Shown: positions 1-10,526 of the stretch, one piece after another | Position numbering within the stretch: the first letter of the stretch is position 1 | How the letters are laid out: each line of letters opens with the position of its first letter | Notes under the pieces: model-generated | Told to the model about the DNA's origin: nothing | Database searches by the model: none | What the model saw: the letters and a program-made list of their open reading frames with translations, nothing else | Position numbers and translations under genes: made by a program | NCBI GenBank assembly: GCA_016748015.1 | Contig: JAAOMT010000054.1 | Coordinates: forward strand, 105,251 to 169,250 | Length of the DNA stretch: 64,000 nucleotides | Direction of reading: 5' to 3' | Origin: Geosiphon pyriformis | Taxonomy: Eukaryota > Glomeromycota > Glomeromycetes > Archaeosporales > Geosiphonaceae

Positions 1-67
1 TAAAACTACTGTATATATACATGTTTGTAGTTCTATGAGAAAATACTTTCTTTTTGATATTTCAACC

Positions 68-159
68 TGGTGCTTGCTGCTATCACCAGTTGGTGTTGGC
101 TGCTATTGTGAACTGGTGCTTGCCACTATCGCGAGATGGTGTTTGCTACTATGTTAATC
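68..159. repeat. 23-bp minisatellite, four units
   Basis: Four head-to-tail 23-bp units start at 68, 91, 114 and 137. Each begins TGGTG and shares a GCT(G/A)CTAT-like core; the units differ by substitutions only, so the period is kept. No function is visible. Confidence 0.75.
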
Positions 160-218
160 ATTACCTTTCTAAGATTATTACTGTGCTATATTATGATTAA
201 ATAGTTTGTATTATTTTT

Positions 219-554
219 ATGATTCTTTTTGCTAAATTCTTAAACTGTAACACTGCTATTAATTTAGCCACTTCAGCAATCAAATATTCAGTAGCAAGAT
301 CGAAAATGGTTATTGATATTGATAATTATATTATAAATTCCAGTTGCTATAAAAAGTTTACTAACTGGTTAGAAAGTTTGGCTATAGAACAGTCAAAGCT
401 TCCCAAAGGATTTTTATTTTTAGCCTTTGACAATGAACAAAAAGATCAAAAAAATTACTTAGTTGATGTAAAAACATATTTATTAGATATATATTGGAAT
501 TCTTATACTCTGAGTTTTATTATTAGTCATATTTTTCTTCCTAAGGAAAGGTAA
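219..554 (+). CDS. orphan ORF, 111 aa, unknown (probably a repeat-derived fragment)
   Basis: An open frame starts at ATG 219 and ends at TAA 552-554. The protein has no domain I can name, no signal peptide and no clear membrane segment. The middle is the most protein-like part (residues about 60-75, with LPKGFLFLAFDNEQK). That block reminds me of multicopy hypothetical proteins of mycorrhizal fungi, which is memory only. The last 25 residues look unlike coding sequence and may be read-through past a frameshift. The surroundings are all repeats, so a fragment of a multicopy element is likelier than a host gene. Confidence 0.3.
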   Translation: MILFAKFLNCNTAINLATSAIKYSVARSKMVIDIDNYIINSSCYKKFTNWLESLAIEQSKLPKGFLFLAFDNEQKDQKNYLVDVKTYLLDIYWNSYTLSFIISHIFLPKER

Positions 555-1046
555 ATTCAAACTCTGTTTCCAGTTAATTTGCTTGAGCAATGTTCTATTA
601 ACAAACTTGTTCTTAGAAGATCCCATTGGGCCATTATTCTTACTTGTAAGTTTGTTAATTTTTTTTCTCAATACAAAAAAAAAGTAATCTTGTTAACCAA
701 AGTTTGATTCAGAATAACTTCATTAATACTTGCAATAACAGTCTCCAAAGCACTACCAGCCTCTAAAGCACCACTAATCTTCAAAGTACCAAGAACAGCA
801 GTACTGTACTATATATTAACTATTATTAAAACTCTTATAATATCTGTAAACAACAAGCCAGATATAATAGTTCTGTCATTGTTTTCTGATGGCAGTAGCA
901 ACTTATAAAAAAGAAAAGTAATTAAATGTTGTAATATTTCAGAAATTTTGTTTAGTGTTCTACAATTGTTTTCAGAAACTTTTCAAATTTTTTTTACTAC
1001 CATAAAAAAATGATTTCTATTAACAAATTGGGAAATCTCCCTGACT
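555..1046. other. A+T-rich stretch without a recognisable gene
   Basis: Short frames only, interrupted by stops in all six readings. I see no LTR, tRNA or known motif. It joins the orphan ORF to the microsatellite and may be the decayed rest of the same unknown element. Confidence 0.5.
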
Positions 1047-1059
1047 GTAGTAGTAGTAA

Positions 1060-1127
<68 letters not shown>

Positions 1128-1137
1128 ATAGTAGTAA

Positions 1138-1169
<32 letters not shown>

Positions 1170-1193
1170 ATAATAATAGTAGTAGTAGTAATA
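1047..1193. repeat. (GTA)n trinucleotide microsatellite, about 147 bp
   Basis: Nearly uninterrupted GTA/TAG triplets with a few AAT variants. On the minus strand they encode a poly-threonine tract (ACT codons) in the family X ORF1 fragment that continues to the right. Other X copies carry only a short Thr-rich tract at the same place (near 5440-5460, 17905-17930 and 28420-28450), so this is an expansion of a triplet tract already in the element. Confidence 0.9.
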
Positions 1194-1528
1194 AAAATAG
1201 TAAAAACAAAAAAAACCAACTTATTAACTAGTCTGTTATTAAAAATTTTTGGGTTTTTAGAAATAGTAAAGACAATATTGGGACTAACCTGAGTGTGTCT
1301 TTTTGAAAGAACTTTGACAGGAGAAAAACCACTAGCCAAAAGTAAAGAAAATGCACTAGAAATCACTAGAGACAGCTTTTTACTAATGTTTTTTAGGGAA
1401 AATATAACCAGAATGTTTTGTTTAACTGTTTTAATAACAAAAATACTCTTTTATGTTAAAACTTTATTAATTACTATAGAAAAAATAATGTTTGCAACTT
1501 TTTTACTCTTAGTTTTTGTTGTGGTTAT
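1047..1528 (-). pseudogene. family X retroposon ORF1, N-terminal fragment (copy a)
   Basis: Minus-strand reading gives the N-terminal 150 or so residues of the family X protein, with the conserved blocks KVLSKRHTQVSPN and KNPKIFNNRLVNKLVF followed by the threonine tract. The expected start reads ATA instead of ATG (1526-1528), a G-to-A change also seen elsewhere in the window. The copy stops at the expanded GTA tract, so everything C-terminal (RRM-like region, CCHC knuckle, tail) is absent. To its right it abuts a Gypsy RT relic at about 1590. Confidence 0.8.
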
Positions 1529-1589
1529 AAATAATAGAAGAGAAAAAGTTTTTTTTTCTATTTTTTTTAGTTCTGTAGTATTGTAAAAA

Positions 1590-2110
1590 ATTTAAAAGTT
1601 TTTGACAGCACTAATTGTTCTTGAATTGGAATTTTATTTTTGCTAATAATATGTTCAAAAAAGATTAAACTTATTTTTCTGAAGTAATATTTTTTAATAT
1701 TTAATTTTAATTTTGCTTTTTATAATAATTGAAAAACCTTTTACAGGTAAATTAAATAAGCTTCAAAACTTGAAGAATAAACATCAGTATTATCAAAATA
1801 AACAACTATTGATTGCCACAAAAGTTCTTTATAAACAACATTTATAAGTCTCTAAAATGTTGTTAGTATATTGCAAAGTCCAAAAAACATAATATTAAAC
1901 TCATAGTTTTTTTTTTGTGTAATGAATATTGTTTTTAAGTAATCTTTAAAATTTATTTCTATTTGTTAGTATCTGCTTTTCAAGTTTAAAATTAAAAAGT
2001 AATTGGCTTTTCTTAGAGCATTTAACATATTATTAATTTTTAATAAGAGATATGCATTATTATGGATAAACTTGGTGATATATGGTAGTAATGTTTGGTG
2101 CTCAAAATTT
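1590..2110 (-). pseudogene. Ty3/Gypsy reverse transcriptase fragment, family C-like
   Basis: On the minus strand, with stops and small indels, the reading contains NYEFNIMFFGLCN, then VVYFDNTDVYSSSF, then LKLNIKKYYFRK and a run ending QLVLSKTFKF. These match in order the Gypsy C RT at 49830-50290 of this window (palm and thumb). The catalytic box reads YFDN rather than YxDD, near 1788-1805. It covers only the second half of RT and sits left of a minus-strand C LTR, where the pol of a minus-strand C element would lie. It could be part of the same dead element with gag deleted, or an unrelated fragment. Confidence 0.7.
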
Positions 2111-2592
2111 GGGTTTTTAGAGAGCTTTTAATGGTTTTTTTTTAGTAGACTTGTTCAGTATATTAGTATTATCAGTTTTTGAAGGTCTTTTTAATTAATG
2201 TAAATTTACTTGTTGAATTTTTTAGTTATAAGACACAGAAAATAGTTTTATGATATTGCAACTTCTTGTATATAAGCTATCTTTTTCAAACTAGTCAAGT
2301 GCAGTTACTAGGGTCTGGTGGTGTTTTTTTGCTCTTCTGGTAAGCTAATAATATAATATTAATATCCAATCCTAAGAAGAGCTTTCTTTTTTTACCAGGT
2401 TATTACAAAGTCTATTCCCAAACAGTTAATTTTCTTATGTTGCCACTTTACAAGAAAAAATAAAAATAAAAATAAAAATAAAAATAAAAAAATAAAAAAA
2501 GATAAATTAGTATCATTAATTGCCATGATCAAGAATAATTGGTCCAAGTCATAATAGTTTAAGGCTGTTTTATGCTAAAAGCATTTGGTTGG
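2111..2592. other. degenerate A+T-rich DNA with an (AAAAAT)n tract
   Basis: Possibly the upstream edge of the minus-strand RT relic; I cannot align it convincingly. It includes a simple A-rich repeat with AAAAAT units at 2454-2501. No gene is supported. Confidence 0.5.
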
Positions 2593-3411
2593 TGTTACCA
2601 AAGGTTTTTGGTTTCTTTTCTTGACTGTTGTTAATGTCTGTCTGTTGCTAATTTCACATTTTCTGGAAGCAGTTAAATCTCCAATAACTGAATTTATCTT
2701 CAAATTATCTCCTATAATTTGAACTGCTGAGTTTATAAGTAGAATGACCAATTTTGTGCCAGTTATTTTGTGTAGTTATGTTGTAGTAAATGTCAACTTT
2801 TTCCCAGAAATTGCTTGTCTGGAAGCTCACTAAAAATGTGTAGTTACTTTGCTATAAAAGTCAACTCTCTTATAAGAATCTTGTTTGTAGGCTACTCTAA
2901 TGATTATAATAAGAAAATAAAAGAAAAATAAAAAAAATATAAAAAAAAAGAATTGTGTCAAGGGAAACGTTTTTTATTCAGGCCTGGAGTCACTAACAGA
3001 TTACTGAAATTGGTAGCTAATCAATTTCAAAATGTTAATTGTGTTGAGGGAATTTCAAGTGTAATAATTTAAAGAATTTGGTTTTTGAATATTTAATTTT
3101 TATTTGAGATGTGTAAAAAATGATTTGTTTTAATTAAGATATATAAAGTAAAATACTATGATAAAATACTATGAGAAGATATATTTTCTTGAAGAGAAAA
3201 GCTCTTCTTTTATACAACTTGTTGTAGTACTAGTTTTTGAACTTGCACTTTTCTCTTTGCTTTAATTTTGGTAAACTAAAAATACATTTTGGTGAACTAC
3301 AAATTATTTCTACAAACTATTGATTATTTCGGCCAATTTTTATTAATTTCGACAAATTTTGACTATATTAAATGGTTCAGGGTATTGTGTAATTTAATTA
3401 TCTTAATTTCT

Positions 3412-5819
3412 GTTTTGTGTTAATGTGTAGCTATGCTGATTGTTTATTAGTTTGTCCAACAATATAGTTGGTGCTTTTATAAAGTCAGTTTACCCAATAA
3501 TACAAAAATCACAAGATATGGCTAACCACAAGTGGAAAGCCCTAACTACACATTAGTATTATCTTTGCTACCTAATATATTAAACATATTTAATTCAAAC
3601 ATCTTACCCATAATACTAACAAGCTTATGACTATTCTTAATTATACCACTTAGTTACTTAGCAGTCTTATCAGGATTGGACTTAATACTAAAAGATTAAT
3701 CTTCCCATAAGTGTATTACAACATTAAAGATGTTATTATAAACTGAAAAATCTTTAATATTGTTATTATCATTCATGTCTTCATCATCAAATGCTGCTTC
3801 CAGGAAAATCTGTTCACACTTTTTTCTCAGAGATTTTATGTTTTTTTGCAGCATGAAAACCACAGCAGCCACAGCTTTGACTTGTTTTTCTATTTTAATC
3901 AAACTTTTTCTTATTGCTACATCTACAGCAGATAGAGTAGACAGCAGTTTGGTAACCAAAACAACCAGAAAACCAACAGGTTCAATTATAGACTTGATTA
4001 ACAAAAACAATTTATTGAGATGAAATTCCAAAAAGACTGATCTAGATTCAACAACAGAATTTGAAACAAAAGTAATAACAGAAACCAAAAGTAATTCAGC
4101 TTTGGAGGGTGCACCAAGAACAAAATCTATATTAGCAACAGAAGCAACAGAAGAAACTACAAAGACAGCTTTAGCATAAAATTTAGCACCAGCAAATAAA
4201 AATTTAAAAACTTTGAAACCACCAGCAGAATTGAAAGAGAATTTAAAAAAAAGAGGTAACAACACCTTGCAGTCCACAGCCAAATAATCCAATTCTTGAC
4301 ATCTGTAACAGCAGCAACATCCAAAAGTTTTCCACCAGATGTAGCAGCCATATAGGATACTAGTTTTTAATACAGCAAAGTTCAAAAATTCCAAGAAATC
4401 AAAGATAACCACAGCAAACTGTTGATATCAGTATAACTTAGAAAAGTAAGAAATAAAACAAGTATGGCCACCAACTTGAGAGACCAAATTACTAATCTCA
4501 TAAGCAGTACAGTTAAAAAAAAGATTGACCAATTTAGCTTTAAAAGCATCTTTTAAGGAGATAATCTTCTTTTGGTTGACTAAAGATAGAATTCTAATAC
4601 TGTTCTTTCTAACCAGCACAGACCAGTAACCAAGAGCAACAGCAGCAGAAGAGGTGTCTTTAAATTGAATTATGGCATATTGTCACAAGCCAGTAGGCTT
4701 TAACTTGACTGAAATAATAACACCAAAAATGCCAAAAACAGTTTTAATATTATCTAAAGAGGTACCCAAAGATATATTACAAAATGCAACTAATAAAAAA
4801 AAGAAAAAAACAAGAGCCACACCAGAAAATCTTGCAATTTTAAGAGTGATTAAGAAAATTTCATCACCAATGGCCACTTTGATGGCATCATTTAGACAAT
4901 CCTGAAATACAAACTCTATACAGAACAACTTAATAGCATCTCTTAAAACAGACTTAAACCCAATACAGTCTGACAGCAACTGAAACAAAAAACTAAGCAG
5001 AGCCATTTTGATCTTAAATATAGCACCAGGTACAAGATTAAAGGCCACCCAACCAGAGAACCTTTGATGACCATTTACATTTTCCCAAGTCTTACCATTA
5101 GCAACACCAAAAACTAGAAAAGAAGCAATTGATTTTATTTCTATCTGATCAGTCCAATCTTTAAGATTATCTGAATTGATAGACTTTTTTGCTTTCAGAA
5201 TTGGTAATGATCTGCCAGAGAGTATCACATCTAACAACACAGCCAATGGTTGATCTTGGCCTATCTTGGGAAATATGCTGTTGCTGTTGCTATTTATATC
5301 AAAAAGAGAGCTGGCTGCTGTTGTAGAGATCTTACCCAAGATTTTATTTGGAATCACAAAGAGGTTTGGTGTGACCATAGCAGTTGTGAATACCAGCTGC
5401 TGTTTTTTGGAATTTTTGGCTTTTACAGCCATTTGTGAAGCAGTAGTAATAGCAGTAATAAAAGTAATGAGAGTAAAAAAAACCAGCTTGTTAACTGGTC
5501 TGTTATTAAAAATCTTTGGGTTCTTAAAAGCAATAGAGACAACACTGAAACTAACCCGAGTGTGTCTTTTAGAAAGAATTTTGACTGAAGAAAAACTACC
5601 AGCCAAATGTGAAAAAAATGAACCAAAAGCCACTAGAGACAGCTTTTGACTAATATTTTTTAAAAGAAATATAGCCAAAACATTTTGTCTAGGTGTTTTA
5701 ATAATAGAAAAACTTTTTTGTGTTGAAACTTTATAAGTTACTATAAAAAAAATAATGTTTGCAACTTTTTTACTTTTAGCTCTAGTCATGATCATAAAAA
5801 TTAGGAAAGAAAGAGTTTC
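3412..5819 (-). mobile_element. family X retroposon, full length (copy b)
   Basis: A 2.4 kb minus-strand insertion flanked by the 12-bp direct repeat ATCTTAATTTCT (3400-3411 and 5820-5831). The uninterrupted target is visible in the Gypsy C LTR near 41975-42000, where the same 12 bases occur once. The element has a short 5' leader, one ORF, about 130 bp of 3' UTR and a degraded T-rich end (the poly(A) side on the minus strand). No reverse transcriptase or endonuclease is present, so it must have been copied by enzymes from elsewhere. Long TSD plus A-rich 3' end is the hallmark of target-primed reverse transcription. Confidence 0.85.
3546..5795 (-). pseudogene. family X ORF1 protein (copy b), about 750 codons, frame-broken
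   Basis: Start ATG at 5795, stop at 3546-3548. Order along the protein: basic TRAKSKK N-terminus; conserved KRHTRVS and PKIFNNRPVNKLVF blocks; Thr-rich tract; central RRM-like region (blocks ALLSFLFQLL, GIFGVIISVKLKPTGL); a CxxCx4Hx4C zinc knuckle (CYRCQELDYLAVDC) near 4277-4320; a long Leu/Val-rich helical region; an Asp/Asn-rich acidic stretch; and a C-terminal block ending near GSKDNTNV. The N-terminal 370 codons are open (5795-4683) and the C-terminal 238 codons are open (4412-3696), with frameshifts or stops between and after. A nucleic-acid-binding ORF1 role is inferred from RRM-like plus CCHC; no enzyme domain is seen. Confidence 0.8.
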
Positions 5820-5985
5820 ATCTTAATTTCTATAGTATAAATTAGATTATTAATTAAGTGATAATATTTGATAATTTGATTAAATAATAAGTGATAATCA
5901 AAATGATAATAGTATATGCTAATTAATAATAGAAATTATGAAAATAATTTCATGTTAATTAATAGCTAAAATTCTATTAGTAACA

Positions 5986-6290
5986 TTGAAAATGAAGATT
6001 AATTCAGTTATAATATGTGAAATATAAGAATCATATAGACAGAGATTTCGAATTTTGTTAATATTTCTTTTATTTTAGTAATATAAAATATAAGATATAA
6101 CAAGAGATATGTAACAAATATAGATAAAGTGAAATTAATTCTTGTCAATTTGTCTGTTTTTCTATTTTTTACAACTACTTTCTTTTATATATTTCTTTTA
6201 ATTCTACAAGACTGTTTTTGATTGTTTTATTATTGCTAATTATTGTTTGTTATTTCTGTTATTGCTTTATTTCTCTATATTATTACTAGT
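5986..6290. other. A+T-rich spacer, no gene seen
   Basis: No frame of note and no recognisable repeat boundary until the leader of the next family X copy, whose exact 5' end I cannot fix. Confidence 0.5.
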
Positions 6291-6325
6291 TATCTTCATA
6301 AAAAACTTTTTCTCTCCTAATTTTT

Positions 6326-8279
6326 ATGATCATGACTAGAGCTAAAAAAGTGGTAAACAGTACTTTTTTTATAGTAACTAATAAAGTTTCAACACAAAAG
6401 GATCTCTCTGTTATTGAAGCAGCTAGACAAAACATTTTGGCTACATTTTTTTTGAAAAACGTTAGTGAAAAGCTGTCTTTAGCAACTTCTGGTTTATTTT
6501 TTTTACTTTTGGCTGGTAGTTTTTTTTTGGTTAAAGTTTTTTCTAAAAGACACACTTGGGTTAGTCCCAGTATTGTCTCTACTACTTTTAAGAGCCCAAA
6601 GATTTTTAATAACAGACCAGTCAACAAGTTGGTCTTTCTTGCTCTTACTACTCTCACTACTATTACTACCACTGTTTCACAAATAGCCATAAAAGCCAAA
6701 AATTCCAAAAAACAGCAGTTGGTATTTGCAACTGCTTTAGTAACACTAAACCTCTTTGTGGTTTCAGATGAGATTTTAAATAAGATTTCCACAGCAGCAG
6801 CCAGCTTTCTTTCTAATATGGATGACAACAGCAGTAGTACATCTCCCAAAATAAGCCAAAATTAACCACTGGCTGTGTTGTCTAATGTGGTACTTTTTGG
6901 CAGATCTTCACCAATTCCAGAAGCAAAACAGTTCATTATTTTAAATGATCTCAAAAATTGGGCTGATCAGATGGAAATAGAATTAAATACTTCTCCCCCA
7001 GTTTCTGGTGCTATTGATGGTAGTGCTTGGGAGAATATAAATGGTCGTTAATAACTCTCTGGTTGGGTGGCCTTTAATCTAATACCTGATACTATATTTA
7101 AGATTAAAATAGTCTTGCTTAGTTCCTTGTTTCAGCTGTTGCCTGATTGTATTGGGCTTAAATCAGTTTTATGAGATGCTGTTAAGTTGTTTTGTGTAAA
7201 ATTTGCAACTCAAAAGAGTCTAACTAGTACCATCAAAGTGGCTATTAGTGATAAAATTTTTTTAACTACTCTTAAGATTGCAGTCTTCTGGTGTGGTTTC
7301 TGTTTCTTCTCCTTTCTTGTCAGTTGTGCTGTGCAATATACTTTTGGGTACCTCTTTTGATAACATCAAAACTGTTCTTGGCATTTTTGGTATTGTTATT
7401 TCTGTTAAGTTGAAGTCTGCTGGCTTATGGCAATATGTTGTAATTAATTTTAAAAACATTTCTTCTGCTGCTGCTGCTTTTTTTAACTGGTCTGTATTGG
7501 TCAGAAAAGACAGCATTAAGATTTTTTCTATTGCCAACCAAAAGGAGGTTATCTTCTTAAAAAATGCATTTAAAGCTAAATTGGTCAATCTTCTATTTGG
7601 CTCTACTGCTTTTGAGATAAAAAATTTGGTTTTCCAAGTTAGTAACCATATATGTTTCATTTCTCACTCCCCTAAATTTTATTAAAGTTAATGCTTTGCT
7701 GTGGTTATCTTTGATTTCTTAGAATTTTTGAATACTGCTGTGTTAAAAACTGGTACTTTGCATGACTGTTGTATCTGGTAAGAAACCCCTGAATGTCACT
7801 ACTGCTATAAATGTTAAGGTTTGGATTATTTGGCTGTGGACTACAAGGTATTACCACTTCTTTCTCTCAAATTTTCTTCCAACTTTTCTGGTGGCACCCA
7901 AAGTTTTCAAGTCCTCATTTGCTGGTTCTAAATTTTATGCCAAAGCTGTTGCCTCTGTAGTCTTTTCTGTTGTTGCTGCTACTGATGTGAACTTGGATCT
8001 TGGTGGTTTCCTTAAAGCTGCACCTCTCATGTTGTCTGTTGTCTCTTCCACTCTTAATAATGCTGTTGAATCTTAGTTGGCTTCTTTGGAATCCTATTTT
8101 AGTGAACTTTCTTTGTTAATAAAGTCTTTAGTTGAATCTGTTAGCTCTCTGGTTGTATTGGTTACCAAACTGCTGTCTATTCCATCTGTCATAGATGTGT
8201 TAGTAAAAGAGAGTGTGAATGTGTTGGCTAATCAGATTAAAGATTTTTGTGCTGTAACTTCTATAATGCAGAAAGATAT
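6326..8279 (+). pseudogene. family X ORF1 protein (copy c), 5' portion
   Basis: Begins at ATG 6326 (MIMTRAKK). Open for 179 codons, then broken by stops and frameshifts; the central RRM-like part is open at 7278-7685 (including SVKLKSAGLWQYVVI), and the region after the knuckle at 7762-8310. The zinc knuckle itself has decayed: the first pair of cysteines is not cleanly readable near 7790-7850. The Leu-rich helical region (LASLESYFSELSLLIKSL) lies at 8078-8140. The reading stops where Gypsy A1 is inserted at 8280. Confidence 0.8.
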
Positions 8280-8924
8280 TGTTATGGTTGAAACTTACAC
8301 TTTTTATTAATTATTATATGTATTAGCCACTGATGTTATATAATTAGCCACTCTATTTTTAGAAAATAATTATTGACCTGACTGTTGACTTGATCATTAA
8401 CCACTTTTAATAGCTATATAAGCAATGAACTCTTAGCTGTAGAAAAGCATGTAAGAATTAAAGAAATAAAATAACAACTTTCATCTCAATTATTCTCTTA
8501 TCACTAATTTTCCTTTTTTTACCTTCAAGTATTTAAACATTTTGGAATAAAAAATTATTTGTTGGCATTTACTTACTCTTTTTTTAACTTGTATAATTGT
8601 AGCATTTAAAAATTATTGAATAAAATATGACTAAAGAGCACATCTGATACCTAATATTGAATTCTAAAAGCACTAACATGAAGCATAGAATTATACCAGT
8701 GTATAATCATTTGTTGACAGTATGAACTATACCTCTACTTTTAGATTCCCTAGTTATCTTTTGAAAAGTATAGTGATTAAGATATTTTATGAGACTGATC
8801 TTACACATTAAATCCTTATTCATTCAATTCACTCCTTGAAGTTGAAATTCTTTTGATTATTTCCATCACTCTACAATCCTGTTCTTCCTTGTTATTTATT
8901 AGCTTATTACTCCAATCTGTAACA
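8280..8924 (+). repeat. Gypsy A1 5' LTR (645 bp)
   Basis: Starts TGTTATGG, ends TCTGTAACA. It contains a 12-bp minisatellite (consensus ATTGACCTGATC; two full units plus a partial at 8372-8402), followed 12 bases later by a TATATAAG box. The 3' LTR has three full units at the same place. Confidence 0.9.
8415..8422 (+). promoter_or_regulatory. TATA box of Gypsy A1 5' LTR
   Basis: TATATAAG just downstream of the 12-bp repeat array. The same TATATAAG with the same flanks is present in all four intact family A LTRs, which marks the likely U3 core promoter. Confidence 0.55.
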
Positions 8925-8930
8925 TAAAAG

Positions 8931-8948
8931 TGGTGCTTTCTGTGAGGT
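8931..8948 (+). promoter_or_regulatory. candidate primer-binding site, Gypsy A1
   Basis: TGGTGCTTTCTGTGAGGT begins six bases after the LTR. TGG is the complement of a tRNA 3' CCA end, and the block recurs after the 5' LTRs of A2, B1, B2 and, in part, C. The primer tRNA cannot be identified here. Confidence 0.6.
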
Positions 8949-8976
8949 TGTTAAAATCCATCTTGTTTTCTATTGT

Positions 8977-10526
8977 ATGGGTGATTATTTATATCTGCCA
9001 CAACAATCAAAAGAACACTTTGAAGCACACAACAAAAATAATCTAGACTTTATTAAACTTAATCTTTTGCCCTTCTGCTTAATTTGCTTCTCCATCGAAA
9101 AACAATCCAGTAGACAATTCCAAGACTTTTGGAACTGGTTTCTGAACAAGCATTCAGCTGAAACCTATACAGCCTACACAATCTATACTTTAAACAAGCT
9201 TATTTTGAAAACAACTTTAAAGAAAGAAACAACAGTATCAATCAGCTTTTATACTCCACAACCTTTAAACAACAGCTCTCTGATTTCGAATATCTGAATC
9301 ATCAAATTCACATTTGGATTGCTGTCCATTAAGCAACTGAAACTCCCTTTGAAACAAAAGAAGAAAGCTACCAAACTGCTCCTGTTTTTGATCTTTTATC
9401 AAGCAAAACAGATTTATTTACACAAACAGTTATCTTTAAACCAATGGCTAATAACCCTATACAACAAAACATCCTGATTGCCCTTTAAGGCATACAAACT
9501 GCTTTAGGGCGAAGAAACAATACTCCACTACTATTATTTAGAAATGATGCACAAAATCTAATTAAATAATTAGATGACTTTGAAAGAGTGGCCACAGCCA
9601 ACCAACATGATAATGAATACAAGTTTCAAATTGTTGGTGGCTATTTCTAAGGCTCTTCTGCTACTTGGTTCTTACAAAAAACCAATACCAATACTCAGCA
9701 AAGAATCATTAAATAGGCACTAGCAAATGCTGAAGAAGACAACACCTCTTTTACTATTCAGTTTGAAATGAAATTTAGAACTCCTATCTTAATATCCAAA
9801 TGGCATATGGAATTAGAAAAAAGAACCCAAGGTCCTGATGAAGCTGTAACTAAATATGCAAAAGCAATCAGAAATTTAATCAAGCAGGTAGACTTTGAAA
9901 GAAACTGGACAAAAGAGCAGAAAACTTACTCCTTTACAAAAAAATTGAGAACTGATTTTTTATATGCTCTTTGGCCTCTTCTGGCCTTAAAAAACAATTT
10001 CACAATGGATATGGCTGTTGAACTAACTCAACAAATTAAAGACAATCAAAGGATGCACTTGGGATCCACATTTCTAGTTTTTGCTCTTGCTTCTGTTATG
10101 GTCTCTGCTCCTCAAATGGCTGCTATTTCTTTCACTGCCCAAACTCCAGATCCCAATGAACAATTAATAAATAGACTTATAGCCAATCTTGCCTAGTTAT
10201 TAGAACCCTTAGCTTAAGCAGTCAGAGAAAATCAACAAACTTAAAGACTTAAATTTGAACCCCATTTTAATCAGCTTTAGCAATCTTCTTATCAAAGACA
10301 ACAAAATCATGGCCCATTTGTATGTTATCACTGTGGATTAACTGGACATTTCTCCAGAGATTGCAACAATCCTCCTCCATCTTCTTTAGCTCTCAAAAAC
10401 AATGACAATCAAAATAACAGAATTATTAACAACAATGTCTCCAATCAAAGACCCAATCATACCAACATCAATTTTTTTGAAGAGGATTCTTTAGTTGAAG
10501 CCACTGTTTATCAGCCTTTAAACTGA
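8977..10526 (+). pseudogene. Gypsy A1 gag (capsid and CCHC nucleocapsid)
   Basis: Starts at ATG 8977 (MGDYLYLPQQ), matching A2 gag at 20517. The Ty3-type capsid domain is readable at 9560-10060, with the block ISKWHMELEKRTQG conserved with A2. A single zinc knuckle CYHCGLTGHFSRDC (CxxCx4Hx4C) lies at 10323-10364. The frame is interrupted by several TAA/TAG codons where A2 has Gln (for example ggctatttctaagg against caagg in A2) or Trp, and by frameshifts in the first third. Gag ends at TGA 10524-10526, right after the slippery heptamer. Function in life: particle formation and RNA packaging. Confidence 0.85.
10517..10523 (+). promoter_or_regulatory. -1 ribosomal frameshift slippery site T TTA AAC (A1)
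   Basis: The heptamer is in phase with the gag frame fixed by the zinc knuckle, and is followed at once by the gag stop TGA. A -1 slip gives the pol frame (FKLIGTLPKGENTSQ). The same heptamer, phase and stop occur in A2 at 22055-22061. Confidence 0.75.

Larger units (their letters stand above)
2593..5985 (-). repeat. Gypsy C LTR, minus strand, split by a family X insertion
   Basis: The segments 2593-3411 and 5832-5985 together (about 970 bp) are colinear, in reverse complement, with the LTR at 41819-42785. The ends read TGTTACC and TAGTAACA, so it has TG...CA termini. The flanks are TTGG (2589-2592) and TTGA (5986-5989), a possible 4-bp target duplication differing by one G-to-A change. That would make it a solo LTR. 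Alternatively it is the 5' LTR of a minus-strand element whose RT remains at 1590-2110. Confidence 0.8.

Noticed and set aside
1047-1193. CRISPR array or centromeric satellite
   Set aside because: Simple triplet repeat with no spacers and a coding origin in family X.
997-1231. Poly-Leu, poly-Ser and poly-Thr proteins around the GTA tract
   Set aside because: These are three readings of one microsatellite; only the minus-strand Thr reading continues into a known repeat protein, and that is a pseudogene.
2593-5985. Complete minus-strand Gypsy C element between 1590 and 5985
   Set aside because: Only an RT piece and one LTR are present, gag and integrase are missing, and a possible TSD flanks the LTR alone; kept as LTR plus separate RT relic.
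6286-6849. Long minus-strand ORF (187 codons) opposite the family X N-terminus; a similar one lies at 47047-47667 on the plus strand
   Set aside because: Shadow frames: the opposite strand matches the conserved X ORF1 in copy after copy, and these mirror readings have no motif.
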